DNA of 64,000 bases. It comes from Nocardia brasiliensis ATCC 700358. GTDB lineage: Bacteria; Actinomycetota; Actinomycetes; Mycobacteriales; Mycobacteriaceae. How positions within the stretch are numbered: position 1 is the stretch's first letter; every line of letters begins with the position of its first letter. The stretch covers positions 186,001-250,000 of the forward strand of contig NC_018681.1 in assembly GCF_000250675.2 (NCBI RefSeq), in the 5' to 3' direction. Made by a program: the position numbers and the translations under genes. Shown here in pieces: positions 26,265 through 34,691 of this stretch. The notes under the pieces are model-generated. The model was not told the DNA's origin. It ran no database searches and worked only from the letters and a program-made list of their open reading frames with translations.

Positions 26265-27253
26265 CGTCCGGCCCCGCCGGTGCGGGCGTCACCGCCGTTG
26301 CCGTTGGGATGGAAGTCGTCCGCGCTCACCGCGGAGTAGCGCAGGTAGACCAGGCGCGCGGCCTCGTGCCGGGAGCGCCGGATGCCGTCCAGGATCAGGC
26401 CCGCGGTCCAGGCCAGGCTGCCGAGCAGCAGCAAGGTGAACGCGAGGAACAGTGTCGGGAACCGGGGCACCTCGCCGGTGTTGTAGAACTCGACCACGAT
26501 CGGGATGCTCAAGATGATCGAGACCAGCCAGCTCAGCGTGCCGAACACGCCGTAGAACGCGACCGGCCGTTCGTGCCTGGCCAGGCCGATGATCAGCGCC
26601 AGGATCTTGAAACCGTCGTGGTAGGTGCGCAGCTTGCTCTCGCTGCCGGCCGGGCGGTCGCGGAAACCCACCGGCACCGCGGTGCGCGGCACCCGCAGGT
26701 GCAGCGAATGCACGGTCAGCTCGGTCTCGATCTCGAACTCGCGCGAGACGGCCGGGAAACTCTTCACGAAACGGCGGGAGAACACCCGGAAGCCGCTCAG
26801 CATGTCTTCGACGTTCTCGCCGAAAACCTGCCCGACCACGCCGTTGAGCACCTTGTTCCCGGTCTCGTGACCGGCCCGGTACGCCGAACCGCTCTCGTCC
26901 TGCTTGCGCACGCCGAGCACATGGTCATACGGGCCGTCGAGCAGCGTCTTGATCATCAGCGGTGCGGCCGACGCCTCATAGGTGTCGTCGCCGTCGATCA
27001 TCAGATAGACATCGGCCTCGATATCGGCGAAGGCGCGGCGGACCACGTTGCCTTTGCCCTTGGTGTACTCGTGGCGCACGATCGCCCCCGCGGCGCGGGC
27101 ACGCTCGGCTGTCTTGTCCGTACTCAGATTGTCGTAGACGTAGACAACGATCCCCGGCACGGCAGCCTGAAGGTCGGCGACGACCTTGGCGACCGAAGCC
27201 TCTTCGTTGTGGCACGGCACCACTGCGGCAATACGAAGCTCGGTGGAGTCCAC
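26261..27253 (-). CDS. family 2 glycosyltransferase with C-terminal membrane helices
   Basis: Polyprenyl-phosphate sugar synthase-like GT2, 330 aa. The catalytic domain (about 5-220) begins IAAVVPCHNEEASVAKVV, has the DXD-type acidic motif in MIDGDDTYEA, and a GFRVFSRRF segment as in DPM-like and GtrB-like enzymes. Two hydrophobic segments follow at about 240-300. It likely transfers a sugar to a polyprenyl phosphate on the inner leaflet. The GTG at 27253 is preferred because GAGGA lies 10 nt upstream; a TTG three codons earlier overlaps that site. It is coupled to the DUF2142 gene and divergent from a GtrA gene, the classic GT2/GtrA/GT-C trio. Confidence 0.9.
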   Translation of the reverse strand: MDSTELRIAAVVPCHNEEASVAKVVADLQAAVPGIVVYVYDNLSTDKTAERARAAGAIVRHEYTKGKGNVVRRAFADIEADVYLMIDGDDTYEASAAPLMIKTLLDGPYDHVLGVRKQDESGSAYRAGHETGNKVLNGVVGQVFGENVEDMLSGFRVFSRRFVKSFPAVSREFEIETELTVHSLHLRVPRTAVPVGFRDRPAGSESKLRTYHDGFKILALIIGLARHERPVAFYGVFGTLSWLVSIILSIPIVVEFYNTGEVPRFPTLFLAFTLLLLGSLAWTAGLILDGIRRSRHEAARLVYLRYSAVSADDFHPNGNGGDARTGGAGR

Positions 27254-27388
27254 CCGGGTCAATCCTCGCGATCGGTGGTGAATGTGGGAACACCGGGAGG
27301 GTACAGGGAACGCACCGGCGACGCGTGCCCGACCTCACCGCGGCGACCGAGGAATTTCGCGGCGCGGTCGGTGACGGCGGCCCTGCGG

Positions 27389-27394
27389 TACCGT
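27389..27394 (+). promoter_or_regulatory. -10 hexamer TACCGT for the second gtrA gene (leaderless)
   Basis: TACCGT ends 6 nt before the GTG start at 27401, with no Shine-Dalgarno. Confidence 0.45.
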
Positions 27395-27400
27395 CGGGCC

Positions 27401-27943
27401 GTGCCAACGAGTGAGTCGACCGCGCAGGCGGGCCAGACCGTGTCCGCCGCCGAGGGATCGATGGTCCGGAAGGTGCTGACCGCGTTGCGGCAGGGCAGTG
27501 CGTTCCTGGTCGTCGGCGCGATCGGGTTCCTCGTCGATGCGGGCACCTACAACCTCCTGGTCTTCTGGGGTGGCGAGGGCCTGCTCTATCACTACCCGTT
27601 GCCCGCCAAGATCATCGCGATCGCGGTCGCGACGGTGGTCACCTACTTCGGCAACAAGTGGTGGACCTTCGCGCACAAGAAGACCGACAATCCCGGGCGC
27701 GAATATCTGTTGTACGCGGTGTTCAATGTCGTCGCGATCGGCCTGCAACTGGGGTGCCTCGGCTTCTCCCGGTACGTGCTCGACCTGTCCTCGCCGCTGT
27801 CGGACAACATCTCCGGCACGCTCATCGGGCAGATCGTGGCCGTGGTCTTCCGGTATTGGGCCTACGACAAGTTCGTTTTCACCGGCGCGGCCGAGCGCGC
27901 CGATGCGACCGACGGTGACAGCGCAGCGAATTCCCAGCAATAG
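27401..27943 (+). CDS. GtrA-family small membrane protein, second copy
   Basis: A 180-aa protein with four transmembrane helices (starting near residue 35) and the GtrA hallmark YFGNKWWTFAHKK after helix 2. The C-terminal tail is short and polar. GtrA proteins are proposed to flip polyprenyl-phosphate sugars made by a GtrB-like GT2; such a GT2 is divergent at 27253. The GTG at 27401 is supported by a leaderless-type hexamer and by loss of coding character upstream. It precedes glfT2 by 128 bp in the same direction, so readthrough into glfT2 is possible. It is clearly a different subtype from the GtrA beside dprE1. Confidence 0.88.
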   Translation: MPTSESTAQAGQTVSAAEGSMVRKVLTALRQGSAFLVVGAIGFLVDAGTYNLLVFWGGEGLLYHYPLPAKIIAIAVATVVTYFGNKWWTFAHKKTDNPGREYLLYAVFNVVAIGLQLGCLGFSRYVLDLSSPLSDNISGTLIGQIVAVVFRYWAYDKFVFTGAAERADATDGDSAANSQQ

Positions 27944-28071
27944 CATGGGACACGGCGGCGAAGCGCCTGAGCAGGCAGCTACCGAGGGTGATTGATATCC
28001 TCACCCCCGCCGCGAACGGCATCCAGGGGCGTGTCTGTCCCGTCCGGCACGATAACGATTTCGAGGACTTC

Positions 28072-29973
28072 ATGGAGCAGTCGGCTACCCAGGCCGTTAC
28101 CGAAACGAAAGATCGAGCGACGGCCGTTGACGCCCCGGCTTCGCTGCGCTCCGACCATCGGGCGCCGGACCGGCTGGTGCTGCAGCGTGGCATCTTCACC
28201 GGACCGTCGGCCAAGGTCAGCGACGAGCTGTACGCCGTCGTGAAGGGACGCGCCCACCGGGAACGTCAGGCGTTGCGGCTGGAAAAGGGCGCCGCCGCGC
28301 ACACCAACACCTACTTCGGCCGGTTCGCCGCCAGCTATTGGCAGCGCTGGACCACCGTCACCGAGGTACGCGTGACCATGGTGCTCGATGTGGGCGGGAA
28401 GGCGAAGCTGCGCCTGGTCGCCTCCGATATCGCGGGGCACCGCCGCATCATCGACACCGCGCAGGTCACCGCGAGCGGGCCGGTGACGCTATCGGCCACG
28501 CTGGACCAGTACGTCGACGGTGGCGCCATCTGGCTCGAATTCGACGCTGTCGGTGGCGATCTCGGCATCACCGAGGTCAGCTGGACCAGCGCGGCGCCGG
28601 ACCACATCCGGCCCGTCGCCATCGCCATCTGCACCTTCAACCGCGCCGAGGATTGCGCGCACACCGTCGCCGCGCTGGCCTCCGACGCGGTCGTGCTCGG
28701 CGCGATCGACGCGGTGTACGTCGTCGACCAGGGCACCGACCTGGTGCAGAACCGGCCGCTCTATCAAGAGGTGGCGCCGACCTTCGGGGACAAGCTGCGC
28801 TACATCCGCCAGCCCAACCTCGGTGGCGCGGGCGGCTTCACCCGCGGGCTCTACGAGGTGTCGGCCGCCAACGAGCACGCCGACGTCATCCTGATGGACG
28901 ACGACATCCTGTGCGAACCCGAAACAGTGTTGCGGCTCAACGCTTTCGCCAACATGACGGTGGAACCGACCCTGGTCGGCGCGCAGATGTTGTTCCTGCT
29001 CAACCCCGATTACCTGAACGTCGGCGCCGAAGAGGTGCATCTGCAGGATCTGCGGCACGGGCAGAAGGTGCCGAAGGCGTTGCGCAACACCAGCATGCTC
29101 AAGCGCAACCAGGAACGTCGCGTGGACGCCGGCTACAACGCCTGGTGGACCTGCCTGATCCCGGCCGAGGTGGTCGCCGAGATCGGGCTGCCGGTGCCGA
29201 TCTTCTTCCAGTGGGACGACGTCGAATACGGCATCCGGGCCAGGGAGAGCGGCTTCGTCACGGTCACCCTGCCGAACGCGGCGGTCTGGCACGCGGACTT
29301 CTACTGGAAGGACTACGACGATTGGGCGCGCTACTTCAGCACGCGTAACTCTCTGATCGTCGGCGCCTTGCACACCGATCTGGATGGAAAGGCGATCACC
29401 CGCAAGCTGTTCCGGGAACTGTCCGAGCAGCTGGTCGCCATGCAGTACGGTCTGGTGCACACCACGCTGCAAGGTATCGAGGACTTCTTGCAGGGCCCGA
29501 AGGTGTTGCAGGACGGCGGTATCGCCGCGCTCGCGGCGGCTCGCACCAGTCGCGGCGACTACGCGGAGACCAAGAAGCATCCAGCGTCGACGCCGCCGGT
29601 GCGTTCCGGTGACATCCAATTACGCCGTGCCACCGGCGAACCCAGCCGCCCGCTGCTCGTGCTGATCAAACGCGCGATCAACCAGTGGTTCGGCCGCACC
29701 CAGCACGGTGTCATCGGCGTCACCCGCGAAGATGCCTACTGGTGGCATGTGTCGCTGTTCGATCATGTCGTGGTCACCGACGCCTCCCAGTCCGGTGTCC
29801 GGGTCCGGCAGCGCGACAAGGCCCGCGCCCGCCAACTCCTGCGCCGCACCTTCCACGTCCTGCGCCGCCTGCGCCGCGAACTCCCCACCCTGCAACAGCA
29901 ATACCGCGCCGCCGTCCCCGACCTCACCAGCCGCGCCAACTGGGAACGCCTCTACGGCATCACCCCCGAATAG
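28072..29973 (+). CDS. glfT2: galactofuranosyltransferase GlfT2
   Basis: Processive GT2 enzyme that polymerises the alternating beta-1,5/beta-1,6 galactofuran of arabinogalactan from UDP-galactofuranose. The 633-aa length matches GlfT2 of M. tuberculosis (637). It has an N-terminal beta-barrel domain (about 30-170), a GT-A domain starting IAICTFNRAEDC near 184, the UDP-binding QPNLGGAGGFTRG (247-258), the metal-binding DDD at 276-278, the acceptor-site FQWDDVEYG, the His in VWHADFYWK and a helical C-terminal domain. I chose ATG at 28072, preceded by GAGGA. The usual neighbour glf (UDP-galactopyranose mutase) is not next to it. A strong hairpin follows. Confidence 0.97.
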   Translation: MEQSATQAVTETKDRATAVDAPASLRSDHRAPDRLVLQRGIFTGPSAKVSDELYAVVKGRAHRERQALRLEKGAAAHTNTYFGRFAASYWQRWTTVTEVRVTMVLDVGGKAKLRLVASDIAGHRRIIDTAQVTASGPVTLSATLDQYVDGGAIWLEFDAVGGDLGITEVSWTSAAPDHIRPVAIAICTFNRAEDCAHTVAALASDAVVLGAIDAVYVVDQGTDLVQNRPLYQEVAPTFGDKLRYIRQPNLGGAGGFTRGLYEVSAANEHADVILMDDDILCEPETVLRLNAFANMTVEPTLVGAQMLFLLNPDYLNVGAEEVHLQDLRHGQKVPKALRNTSMLKRNQERRVDAGYNAWWTCLIPAEVVAEIGLPVPIFFQWDDVEYGIRARESGFVTVTLPNAAVWHADFYWKDYDDWARYFSTRNSLIVGALHTDLDGKAITRKLFRELSEQLVAMQYGLVHTTLQGIEDFLQGPKVLQDGGIAALAAARTSRGDYAETKKHPASTPPVRSGDIQLRRATGEPSRPLLVLIKRAINQWFGRTQHGVIGVTREDAYWWHVSLFDHVVVTDASQSGVRVRQRDKARARQLLRRTFHVLRRLRRELPTLQQQYRAAVPDLTSRANWERLYGITPE

Positions 29974-29984
29974 ACAGCACCCCA

Positions 29985-30022
29985 CCGCGAGCCGCCCCGC
30001 ACCCCAGCCGGGCGGCTCGCGG
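29985..30022 (+). terminator. hairpin after glfT2
   Basis: 13-bp perfect stem: 29985-29997 pairs with 30010-30022, starting 12 bp after the stop codon. Confidence 0.8.
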
Positions 30023-30056
30023 TCGTTCAGGCACTGACGTCGGCCTCGATTCGTCG

Positions 30057-30362
30057 CTACCCGAAAACGTCCGCATGCCACCAGCGCTCGGGGTCGCTGA
30101 ACCAAGGCCCCACGCGCTCGGCATCGAGAACGCGCAACTGTTTCAGATCGATGTCGTATCTCCGATACAGCGCAACGAGTTCCCGCAACCCGTCCTCATC
30201 CACCGCCCCGAGCCGCACCGTCAAATACAGCGTGCGCAGTTCCCCGCGATAAGACTCCACACACCGAATCCGGTCGAGCCACCCGAAGAACCCAGCCTCA
30301 TCCAGCGCCGAATAATAGGTAACCCCGGTGGCCTCCACCACCACCGTACCGACGCCACTCAT
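30057..30362 (-). CDS. small hypothetical protein, 101 aa
   Basis: I do not recognise this protein. It has no membrane segment or signal peptide. The composition is mixed alpha/beta with many aromatic residues: a first strand GTVVVEATGVTYYS, a middle part YRGELRTLYLTVRLG and a C-terminal WFSDPERWWHADVFG. The fold could be a small alpha/beta sandwich such as an immunity-like or ferredoxin-like domain, but that is a guess. ATG at 30362 follows GGGTGGGAAG; upstream codons in the same frame are Arg/His-rich and look non-coding. It is convergent with glfT2 and is transcribed in the same direction as the SDR gene upstream. Confidence 0.68.
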   Translation of the reverse strand: MSGVGTVVVEATGVTYYSALDEAGFFGWLDRIRCVESYRGELRTLYLTVRLGAVDEDGLRELVALYRRYDIDLKQLRVLDAERVGPWFSDPERWWHADVFG

Positions 30363-30448
30363 CGCGACTTCCCACCCGGATACACGTTCGTGTAACCACC
30401 TTTCTGCTCCAGCGCGGTGCCGCCGATGCCGCAGTGACAACGACCGGG

Positions 30449-30486
30449 AGGCCACCTTCAGCTGGGTTGGGGGCTGAAGGTGGCCT
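30449..30486 (-). terminator. hairpin after the SDR gene
   Basis: 14-bp perfect stem: 30449-30462 pairs with 30473-30486; minus-strand gene stops at 30498. Confidence 0.78.
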
Positions 30487-30497
30487 GGGGGAGTGCG

Positions 30498-31349
30498 TCA
30501 GAGGAAGAGGTCGGTGGTGAGGGGGCCGTCGCCGGGGACTACGCGGTATTTGTCGAGGTCGGTGATGCCGTGGGCGGCGAGGACGTCGTCATCGATGAAG
30601 AAGTTGCCGGAGGTGTCCTTGGCGGGGGAGGTGAGGACGAGGTAGGCGGCGTCGGCGTAGATGTCGGGGGTGCGTGAGGTGGCGATCATTTCTTCGCCGC
30701 CGAGCAGGTTCTTGACCGCGGCGGTGGCGATCGTGGTGCGCGGCCACAGCGAGTTGACGCCGATGCCGTCGTTCTTCAGTTCCTCCGCCAAACCCAGTGT
30801 GGTGAGCGACATTCCGTACTTGGCGATGGTGTAGCCGAGCGACGCGCCGGCCCACTTGGGGTCGAGGTTGAGCGGCGGCGAAAGGGTGAGGATGTGCGGG
30901 TTGCGCCCCGCCGCCGCCGACGCGCGCAGGTGCGGGATGCTCAGCTTGGCGAGCAGGAAGCTGCCGCGGCAGTTGATGTCCTGCATGAGGTCGTACTTCT
31001 TCATCGGCAGCAGATCGGTGGGGGACAGGTCGATCGCCGACGCGTTGTTCACCACGATATCGATGCCGCCGAACCGCTCCACGGTCTGCCGGACCGCCTC
31101 CGCGACCGATTCGTCGCTGCGCACGTCGCCGACGAACGGCAGCACCTGGCCGCCGGCCTGCTCGAGCTCCGCCGCGGCGGTATGAATGGTGCCGGGCAGC
31201 TTCGGATGCGGCTGATCGGTCTTGGCGATCAGCGTGATGTTCGCGCCGTCGGCCGCCGCCCGCTTGGCGATTTCCAAGCCGATGCCCCGGCTACCACCGG
31301 ACATGATCATCGTCGCGCCCGCGAGCGGCTTCGATCCCGATTCCGTCAT
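30498..31349 (-). CDS. short-chain dehydrogenase, HSDL2-like
   Basis: NAD(P)-dependent SDR of 283 aa. The cofactor loop is SGGSRGIGLEIAKR near residues 17-30, the NNAS motif (VVNNASAI) is near 115, and the active site is the YTIAK segment (Tyr-x3-Lys) preceded by LTLSPPLNL. The long TDQPHPKLPGTIHTAA insert after beta-2 and the DPKWAG segment are typical of the HSDL2 branch, whose bacterial members act on uncharacterised lipids or steroids. ATG at 31349. A perfect 18-bp palindrome is 81 bp upstream and is probably its operator. The physiological substrate is unknown. Confidence 0.92.
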   Translation of the reverse strand: MTESGSKPLAGATMIMSGGSRGIGLEIAKRAAADGANITLIAKTDQPHPKLPGTIHTAAAELEQAGGQVLPFVGDVRSDESVAEAVRQTVERFGGIDIVVNNASAIDLSPTDLLPMKKYDLMQDINCRGSFLLAKLSIPHLRASAAAGRNPHILTLSPPLNLDPKWAGASLGYTIAKYGMSLTTLGLAEELKNDGIGVNSLWPRTTIATAAVKNLLGGEEMIATSRTPDIYADAAYLVLTSPAKDTSGNFFIDDDVLAAHGITDLDKYRVVPGDGPLTTDLFL

Positions 31350-31429
31350 GTGACCTGCTCCTGTCGTCCATGCCGCAGGTGGGCCCCGCGGCCTTCCGCA
31401 CTTCGCACACTAAGCGTAACCCCCATTAC

Positions 31430-31447
31430 TATGCAACCAGTTGCATA
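31430..31447. promoter_or_regulatory. perfect 18-bp palindrome TATGCAAC-CA-GTTGCATA
   Basis: Two 8-bp arms around CA. It lies 81 bp upstream of the SDR start and downstream of rsgA, so the SDR is the likely target. The half-site TATGCAAC is identical to the one in front of the MFS exporter at 17346. Confidence 0.65.
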
Positions 31448-31534
31448 GGGTGAGTGGGTGAACTTCCTCTCTGCCGACAGGACAACCGGGCGGGTGGTGC
31501 CGATCGCCGACTGCACCACCCGCCCGGTCACTGT

Positions 31535-32581
31535 TCAGCGGCGCGACCCGCGCTCCCGATAGATCTGCCGCTGCTGTTTGGTGATCTCCCGCCATTGGCG
31601 ATGTCGCTCCGCCTGCAATCGCCGGTCGGTGCGCGCCGCCATCCAGGCGTTCTCCTTGGCCAGCTTCCGATAGCTGTCGAACCGGCGCTGGGTGAGTTCG
31701 CCGCTGTCGATGGCCGCCAGTACCGCGCACCCGGGCTCGCCGTTGTGCGCGCAATCGCCGAAACGGCATCGCGCGGCCAGGGATTCGATATCGCTGAAGG
31801 TCTTCTCGATACCTTCGGCGGCATCCCACAGCCCGATCCCGCGCAGTCCCGGTGTATCGATGAGCGTGCCGCCGTTGGGCAGCGGCCGCAGTTCCCGATG
31901 TACGGTGGTGTGCCGGCCCTTCTTGTCGGCCGAGCGAACGGCGTTGGTGGCGAACACTTCTTGCCCGAGCAGCGCGTTGGCGAGGGTGGATTTCCCCGCA
32001 CCGGACGGACCGATCAGCGTGACCGTCCCGTCGAGTACCGCGGTGAGCACATCCAGCCCGGCTCCGGTCTCGGCGCTCACCGCGAGCACCATCGCGCCGG
32101 GCGCGACAGCCTGCACTGCGTCGAGCGGAATATCCACTGCCGCATCGGCTTTGGTGAGCAGGACGACCGGTTGCGCGTTGCTCTCCCAGGCCAGCGCGAG
32201 CATCCGTTCGATCCGTCCGAGATCGACATCGGCGTCGGCCGCCGTGCAGATCAGTACCGTGTCGACATTGGCGGCCAGCACCTGCCCGTGGGACCGGCCG
32301 GAGACCGAGGACCGCATGATCACCGACCGGCGCGGCAGCAGCTGCCGGACCGTGGAGTCGGCGTCGATGCTCACCCAGTCACCGGTGCACAGACCGCTGA
32401 CCTCGGCATCGGCTCTAGGGCAGCGGGCTCGTGCGAGCCCGGCGGGTGTCGCGACATCGCATTCGCTGCGGTCCATCCGAATCACTCGGGCGGGCACGCA
32501 GTTCTCTTCGATCAGCGCGGTGTATTCCTCGGCTACGGCTTCGGTCCAGCCGTAAGGGACAAGAAGGTCGTACTCGACCAT
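31535..32581 (-). CDS. rsgA: ribosome small-subunit GTPase RsgA
   Basis: Circularly permuted GTPase that helps mature the 30S ribosomal subunit. The 348-aa protein has an N-terminal OB-fold (about 30-100) and then G motifs in permuted order: G4 LTKAD (142-146), G1 GPSGAGKST (191-199) and G3 DTPG near 240. A C-terminal zinc finger with CRFGDCAHNGEPGC follows. All metal ligands (Cys, Cys, His, Cys) are present. ATG at 32581. It lies alone between the SDR gene and a 217-bp gap that contains a candidate small ORF with a strong Shine-Dalgarno. Confidence 0.94.
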   Translation of the reverse strand: MVEYDLLVPYGWTEAVAEEYTALIEENCVPARVIRMDRSECDVATPAGLARARCPRADAEVSGLCTGDWVSIDADSTVRQLLPRRSVIMRSSVSGRSHGQVLAANVDTVLICTAADADVDLGRIERMLALAWESNAQPVVLLTKADAAVDIPLDAVQAVAPGAMVLAVSAETGAGLDVLTAVLDGTVTLIGPSGAGKSTLANALLGQEVFATNAVRSADKKGRHTTVHRELRPLPNGGTLIDTPGLRGIGLWDAAEGIEKTFSDIESLAARCRFGDCAHNGEPGCAVLAAIDSGELTQRRFDSYRKLAKENAWMAARTDRRLQAERHRQWREITKQQRQIYRERGSRR

Positions 32582-32623
32582 GATGGAGGGAATCCTTCGT
32601 CGGGCACCGAGCCCGTACCGGAC

Positions 32624-32713
32624 TCAGCGACTGGAGATGAGGGTGGAGGTCCGTGTGGCGGCGTGCATGCGCACAGCTCGTCCGGGCACGGCAATCCGAA
32701 CAGTCCTAGCCAC
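32624..32713 (-). CDS. candidate small ORF upstream of rsgA, 29 aa
   Basis: A GTG at 32713 has the strong Shine-Dalgarno GAGGAGG 8 nt upstream and opens a 29-codon frame, VARTVRIAVPGRAVRMHAA..., that ends 42 bp before rsgA. The product is basic (six Arg, one His) with no membrane helix. It could be a small ribosome-related protein, a leader peptide controlling rsgA, or chance. The Shine-Dalgarno is better than that of rsgA, which is the main reason to list it. I know of no family that matches. Confidence 0.35.
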   Translation of the reverse strand: MARTVRIAVPGRAVRMHAATRTSTLISSR

Positions 32714-32798
32714 GGTCCACACCTCCTCGTCTCTCTCGCAGTTGGCCCTCACCATCGCATGCGCGCCGAGGGCACGCAACCGAATTAAATCCGCACCG

Positions 32799-33845
32799 CT
32801 ACCCGCGTGGGTCCGGTTTGCCGAACTGCTCGTGCCGGCCCAGCGAGCGCAGGTGGAACCATTCGCGCAGACCGGCCGGGTCGCGGCGGGTGACCAGAAA
32901 GAACCAGGAGAAGCGGATCCACTCCTGCGGCAGCAGCTTGCGCATGCCGGGCTGGGACATCAGGTAGCCGCGGTTGCGGTAGGTGAAGTAGCGCTTGACC
33001 GGGTCGTCGGGGTACTGGGTGTGCATCCGTCCGCCGAGGATCGGCTTGAATTCCGCGGCGCCGTTGGGATGCAGGTACGCGGTCTGCAAACAGGTACCGA
33101 ACGGCAGTCCGGAGCGCACCAGCCTGCGATGCACCTCGACCTCGTCGCCGCGCACGAACAGGCGCAGGTCGGGCACGCCGATCACGTCGACGGCCTTGGC
33201 GGAGATCAACGCACCGTTGAACAGCGACGCGATCCCGGGCAGGAAGTCCTCGTCGCCGAGTTCCGAGCGCAGCCGCCGCCACACCACGCCGCGGCGCAGC
33301 GGGAAGGCCAACCGGTCGGGCTCATCGATATCGCACACCACCGGCGACACCTCGACGAGTCCATGCCGGCGCGCGCAATCCAGCAGGGTGGCAAGCACTT
33401 CCGCGCCGTCGGGGCGGCCGTCGTCGTCGGCCAGCCAGACCCAGTCCGCGCCCATGCTCAGCGCGTGCAGCATGCCGAGCGCGAAACCGCCTGCGCCGCC
33501 GAGGTTGTGCGCCGAACCGAGGTAGGTGGATTCGATCGGCTGATCCCGGACCAGGTCGGCCACCTCGGCCTCGTTCGCATTGTCGATCACGATCAGGTGG
33601 TCGACCGGACGTGACTGGGAGGCAATGACTTTCAGCGACTCGGCGAGCAGTTCGCGGCGCTTGTGCGTGACCACCACGGCGACGATGCGCGCGTCCGGTC
33701 CGGTGCCGGCGGGGGTCACCGCGCTCGAATCAGAGCCGCCCACTGCGGGTTCCGCGGCGGCGGCACCGGGCGTCTTCGATGCGGAGTCGACCTGGGCGGC
33801 CGCCCCTGTCTCGATCGGGGTGTCCTGCCCGGTCGGCTCACTCAT
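32799..33845 (-). CDS. glfT1: galactofuranosyltransferase GlfT1
   Basis: GT2 enzyme that adds the first two galactofuranose units to the rhamnosyl-GlcNAc-PP-decaprenol linker. A Pro/Ala-rich N-terminal tail of about 50 residues makes it 348 aa, against 304 in M. tuberculosis (Rv3782). The GT-A fold starts IVAVVVTHKRRELL; the UDP-binding AHNLGGAGGFALG and metal-binding DDD (140-142) follow, with FVRGDEVEVHRR as the acceptor-site acid motif and TYRNRGYL near the end. The ATG at 33845 overlaps the wzt stop in an ATGA arrangement, so wzm-wzt-glfT1 is one operon, in the order of Rv3783-Rv3781-Rv3782 in part. Confidence 0.95.
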   Translation of the reverse strand: MSEPTGQDTPIETGAAAQVDSASKTPGAAAAEPAVGGSDSSAVTPAGTGPDARIVAVVVTHKRRELLAESLKVIASQSRPVDHLIVIDNANEAEVADLVRDQPIESTYLGSAHNLGGAGGFALGMLHALSMGADWVWLADDDGRPDGAEVLATLLDCARRHGLVEVSPVVCDIDEPDRLAFPLRRGVVWRRLRSELGDEDFLPGIASLFNGALISAKAVDVIGVPDLRLFVRGDEVEVHRRLVRSGLPFGTCLQTAYLHPNGAAEFKPILGGRMHTQYPDDPVKRYFTYRNRGYLMSQPGMRKLLPQEWIRFSWFFLVTRRDPAGLREWFHLRSLGRHEQFGKPDPRG

Positions 33846-34681
33846 ACCTGGTTCCGCTCCAGTTCTCGTCCGTTTTCCATGGCCCGTTCGGCTTCCAGTT
33901 CGCGCAGCACGGTCGCGACGTGGTTGCCCGCGTCCGGACCTTCATAGGCTCGCACCACTTCTTCGATACCGCCGCGCAAACGGATCTCGCCGTGATCGAT
34001 CCACAGCGCGGTATCGCAGAGTTGTGCGAGAAATTCGTTGGAATGGCTGGCGAATACCAGGATGCCCGATCGGGCCACCAATTGCTGCAGGCGCAGCCGA
34101 GCTTTCTTCATGAATTCCGCGTCCACCGCGCCGATGCCCTCGTCCAGCAGCAGGATCTCGGGATCGATCGAGGTGACCACGCCCATCGCGAGGCGGACCC
34201 GCATACCGGTGGAGTAGGTGCGCAGCGGCATCGACAGGTATTCGCCGAGATCGGTGAAATCGGCGATCTCATCGATCTTGGACAGCATCTGCTTACGCGT
34301 CTGCCCGAGGAAAAGGCCGCGGATGATGATGTTCTCGTAGCCGGAGATCTCCGGATCCATGCCGACGCCGAGGTCGAACACCGGCGCCACCCGGCCGCGG
34401 ATGCGCGCACTGCCGCGCGACGGTTCGTAGATGCCCGAGAGCAGCCGCAGCAGTGTCGATTTGCCCGCTCCGTTGTGGCCGACCAGGCCGACCTTGTCGC
34501 CTTCCTTCAGCGACAGCGTGATGTCGCGCAGCGCCTCGACCACCACCACGTCGGACTTGTTGCGCCCGATGGCGCCGCCAGCCTTGCCGAGGAACGCCTT
34601 CTTCAACGACCGCGATTTCGCGTCGAAGATCGGGAATTCGACCCAGGCCTGGCGGGTTTCGATACTCACATGCTCGGTCAT
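33842..34681 (-). CDS. wzt: galactan ABC exporter, ATP-binding subunit
   Basis: ATPase of the Wzm-Wzt transporter that moves lipid-linked galactan across the membrane (Rv3781 homologue). 279 aa. Walker A GHNGAGKST is at 68-76, the polysaccharide-export type signature YSTGMRVRLA is near 158, and Walker B ILLLDEGIGAVD is near 177; the H-loop His lies in LVFASHSNEF. The first 45 residues (SLKKAFLGKAGGAIG) contain the family-typical N-terminal helix. There is no C-terminal carbohydrate-binding extension, as in the mycobacterial enzyme. It lies 10 bp after wzm and overlaps glfT1 by 4 bp. Confidence 0.95.
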   Translation of the reverse strand: MTEHVSIETRQAWVEFPIFDAKSRSLKKAFLGKAGGAIGRNKSDVVVVEALRDITLSLKEGDKVGLVGHNGAGKSTLLRLLSGIYEPSRGSARIRGRVAPVFDLGVGMDPEISGYENIIIRGLFLGQTRKQMLSKIDEIADFTDLGEYLSMPLRTYSTGMRVRLAMGVVTSIDPEILLLDEGIGAVDAEFMKKARLRLQQLVARSGILVFASHSNEFLAQLCDTALWIDHGEIRLRGGIEEVVRAYEGPDAGNHVATVLRELEAERAMENGRELERNQV

Positions 34682-34691
34682 CGATCCGCTC

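Noticed and set aside
25146..26339. Plus-strand frame through the DUF2142 gene
   Set aside because: Shadow of a well supported membrane protein; no start signal.
31410..31829. Minus-strand frame overlapping the 3' end of rsgA
   Set aside because: Mostly inside rsgA in another frame; Arg/Ala-rich shadow.
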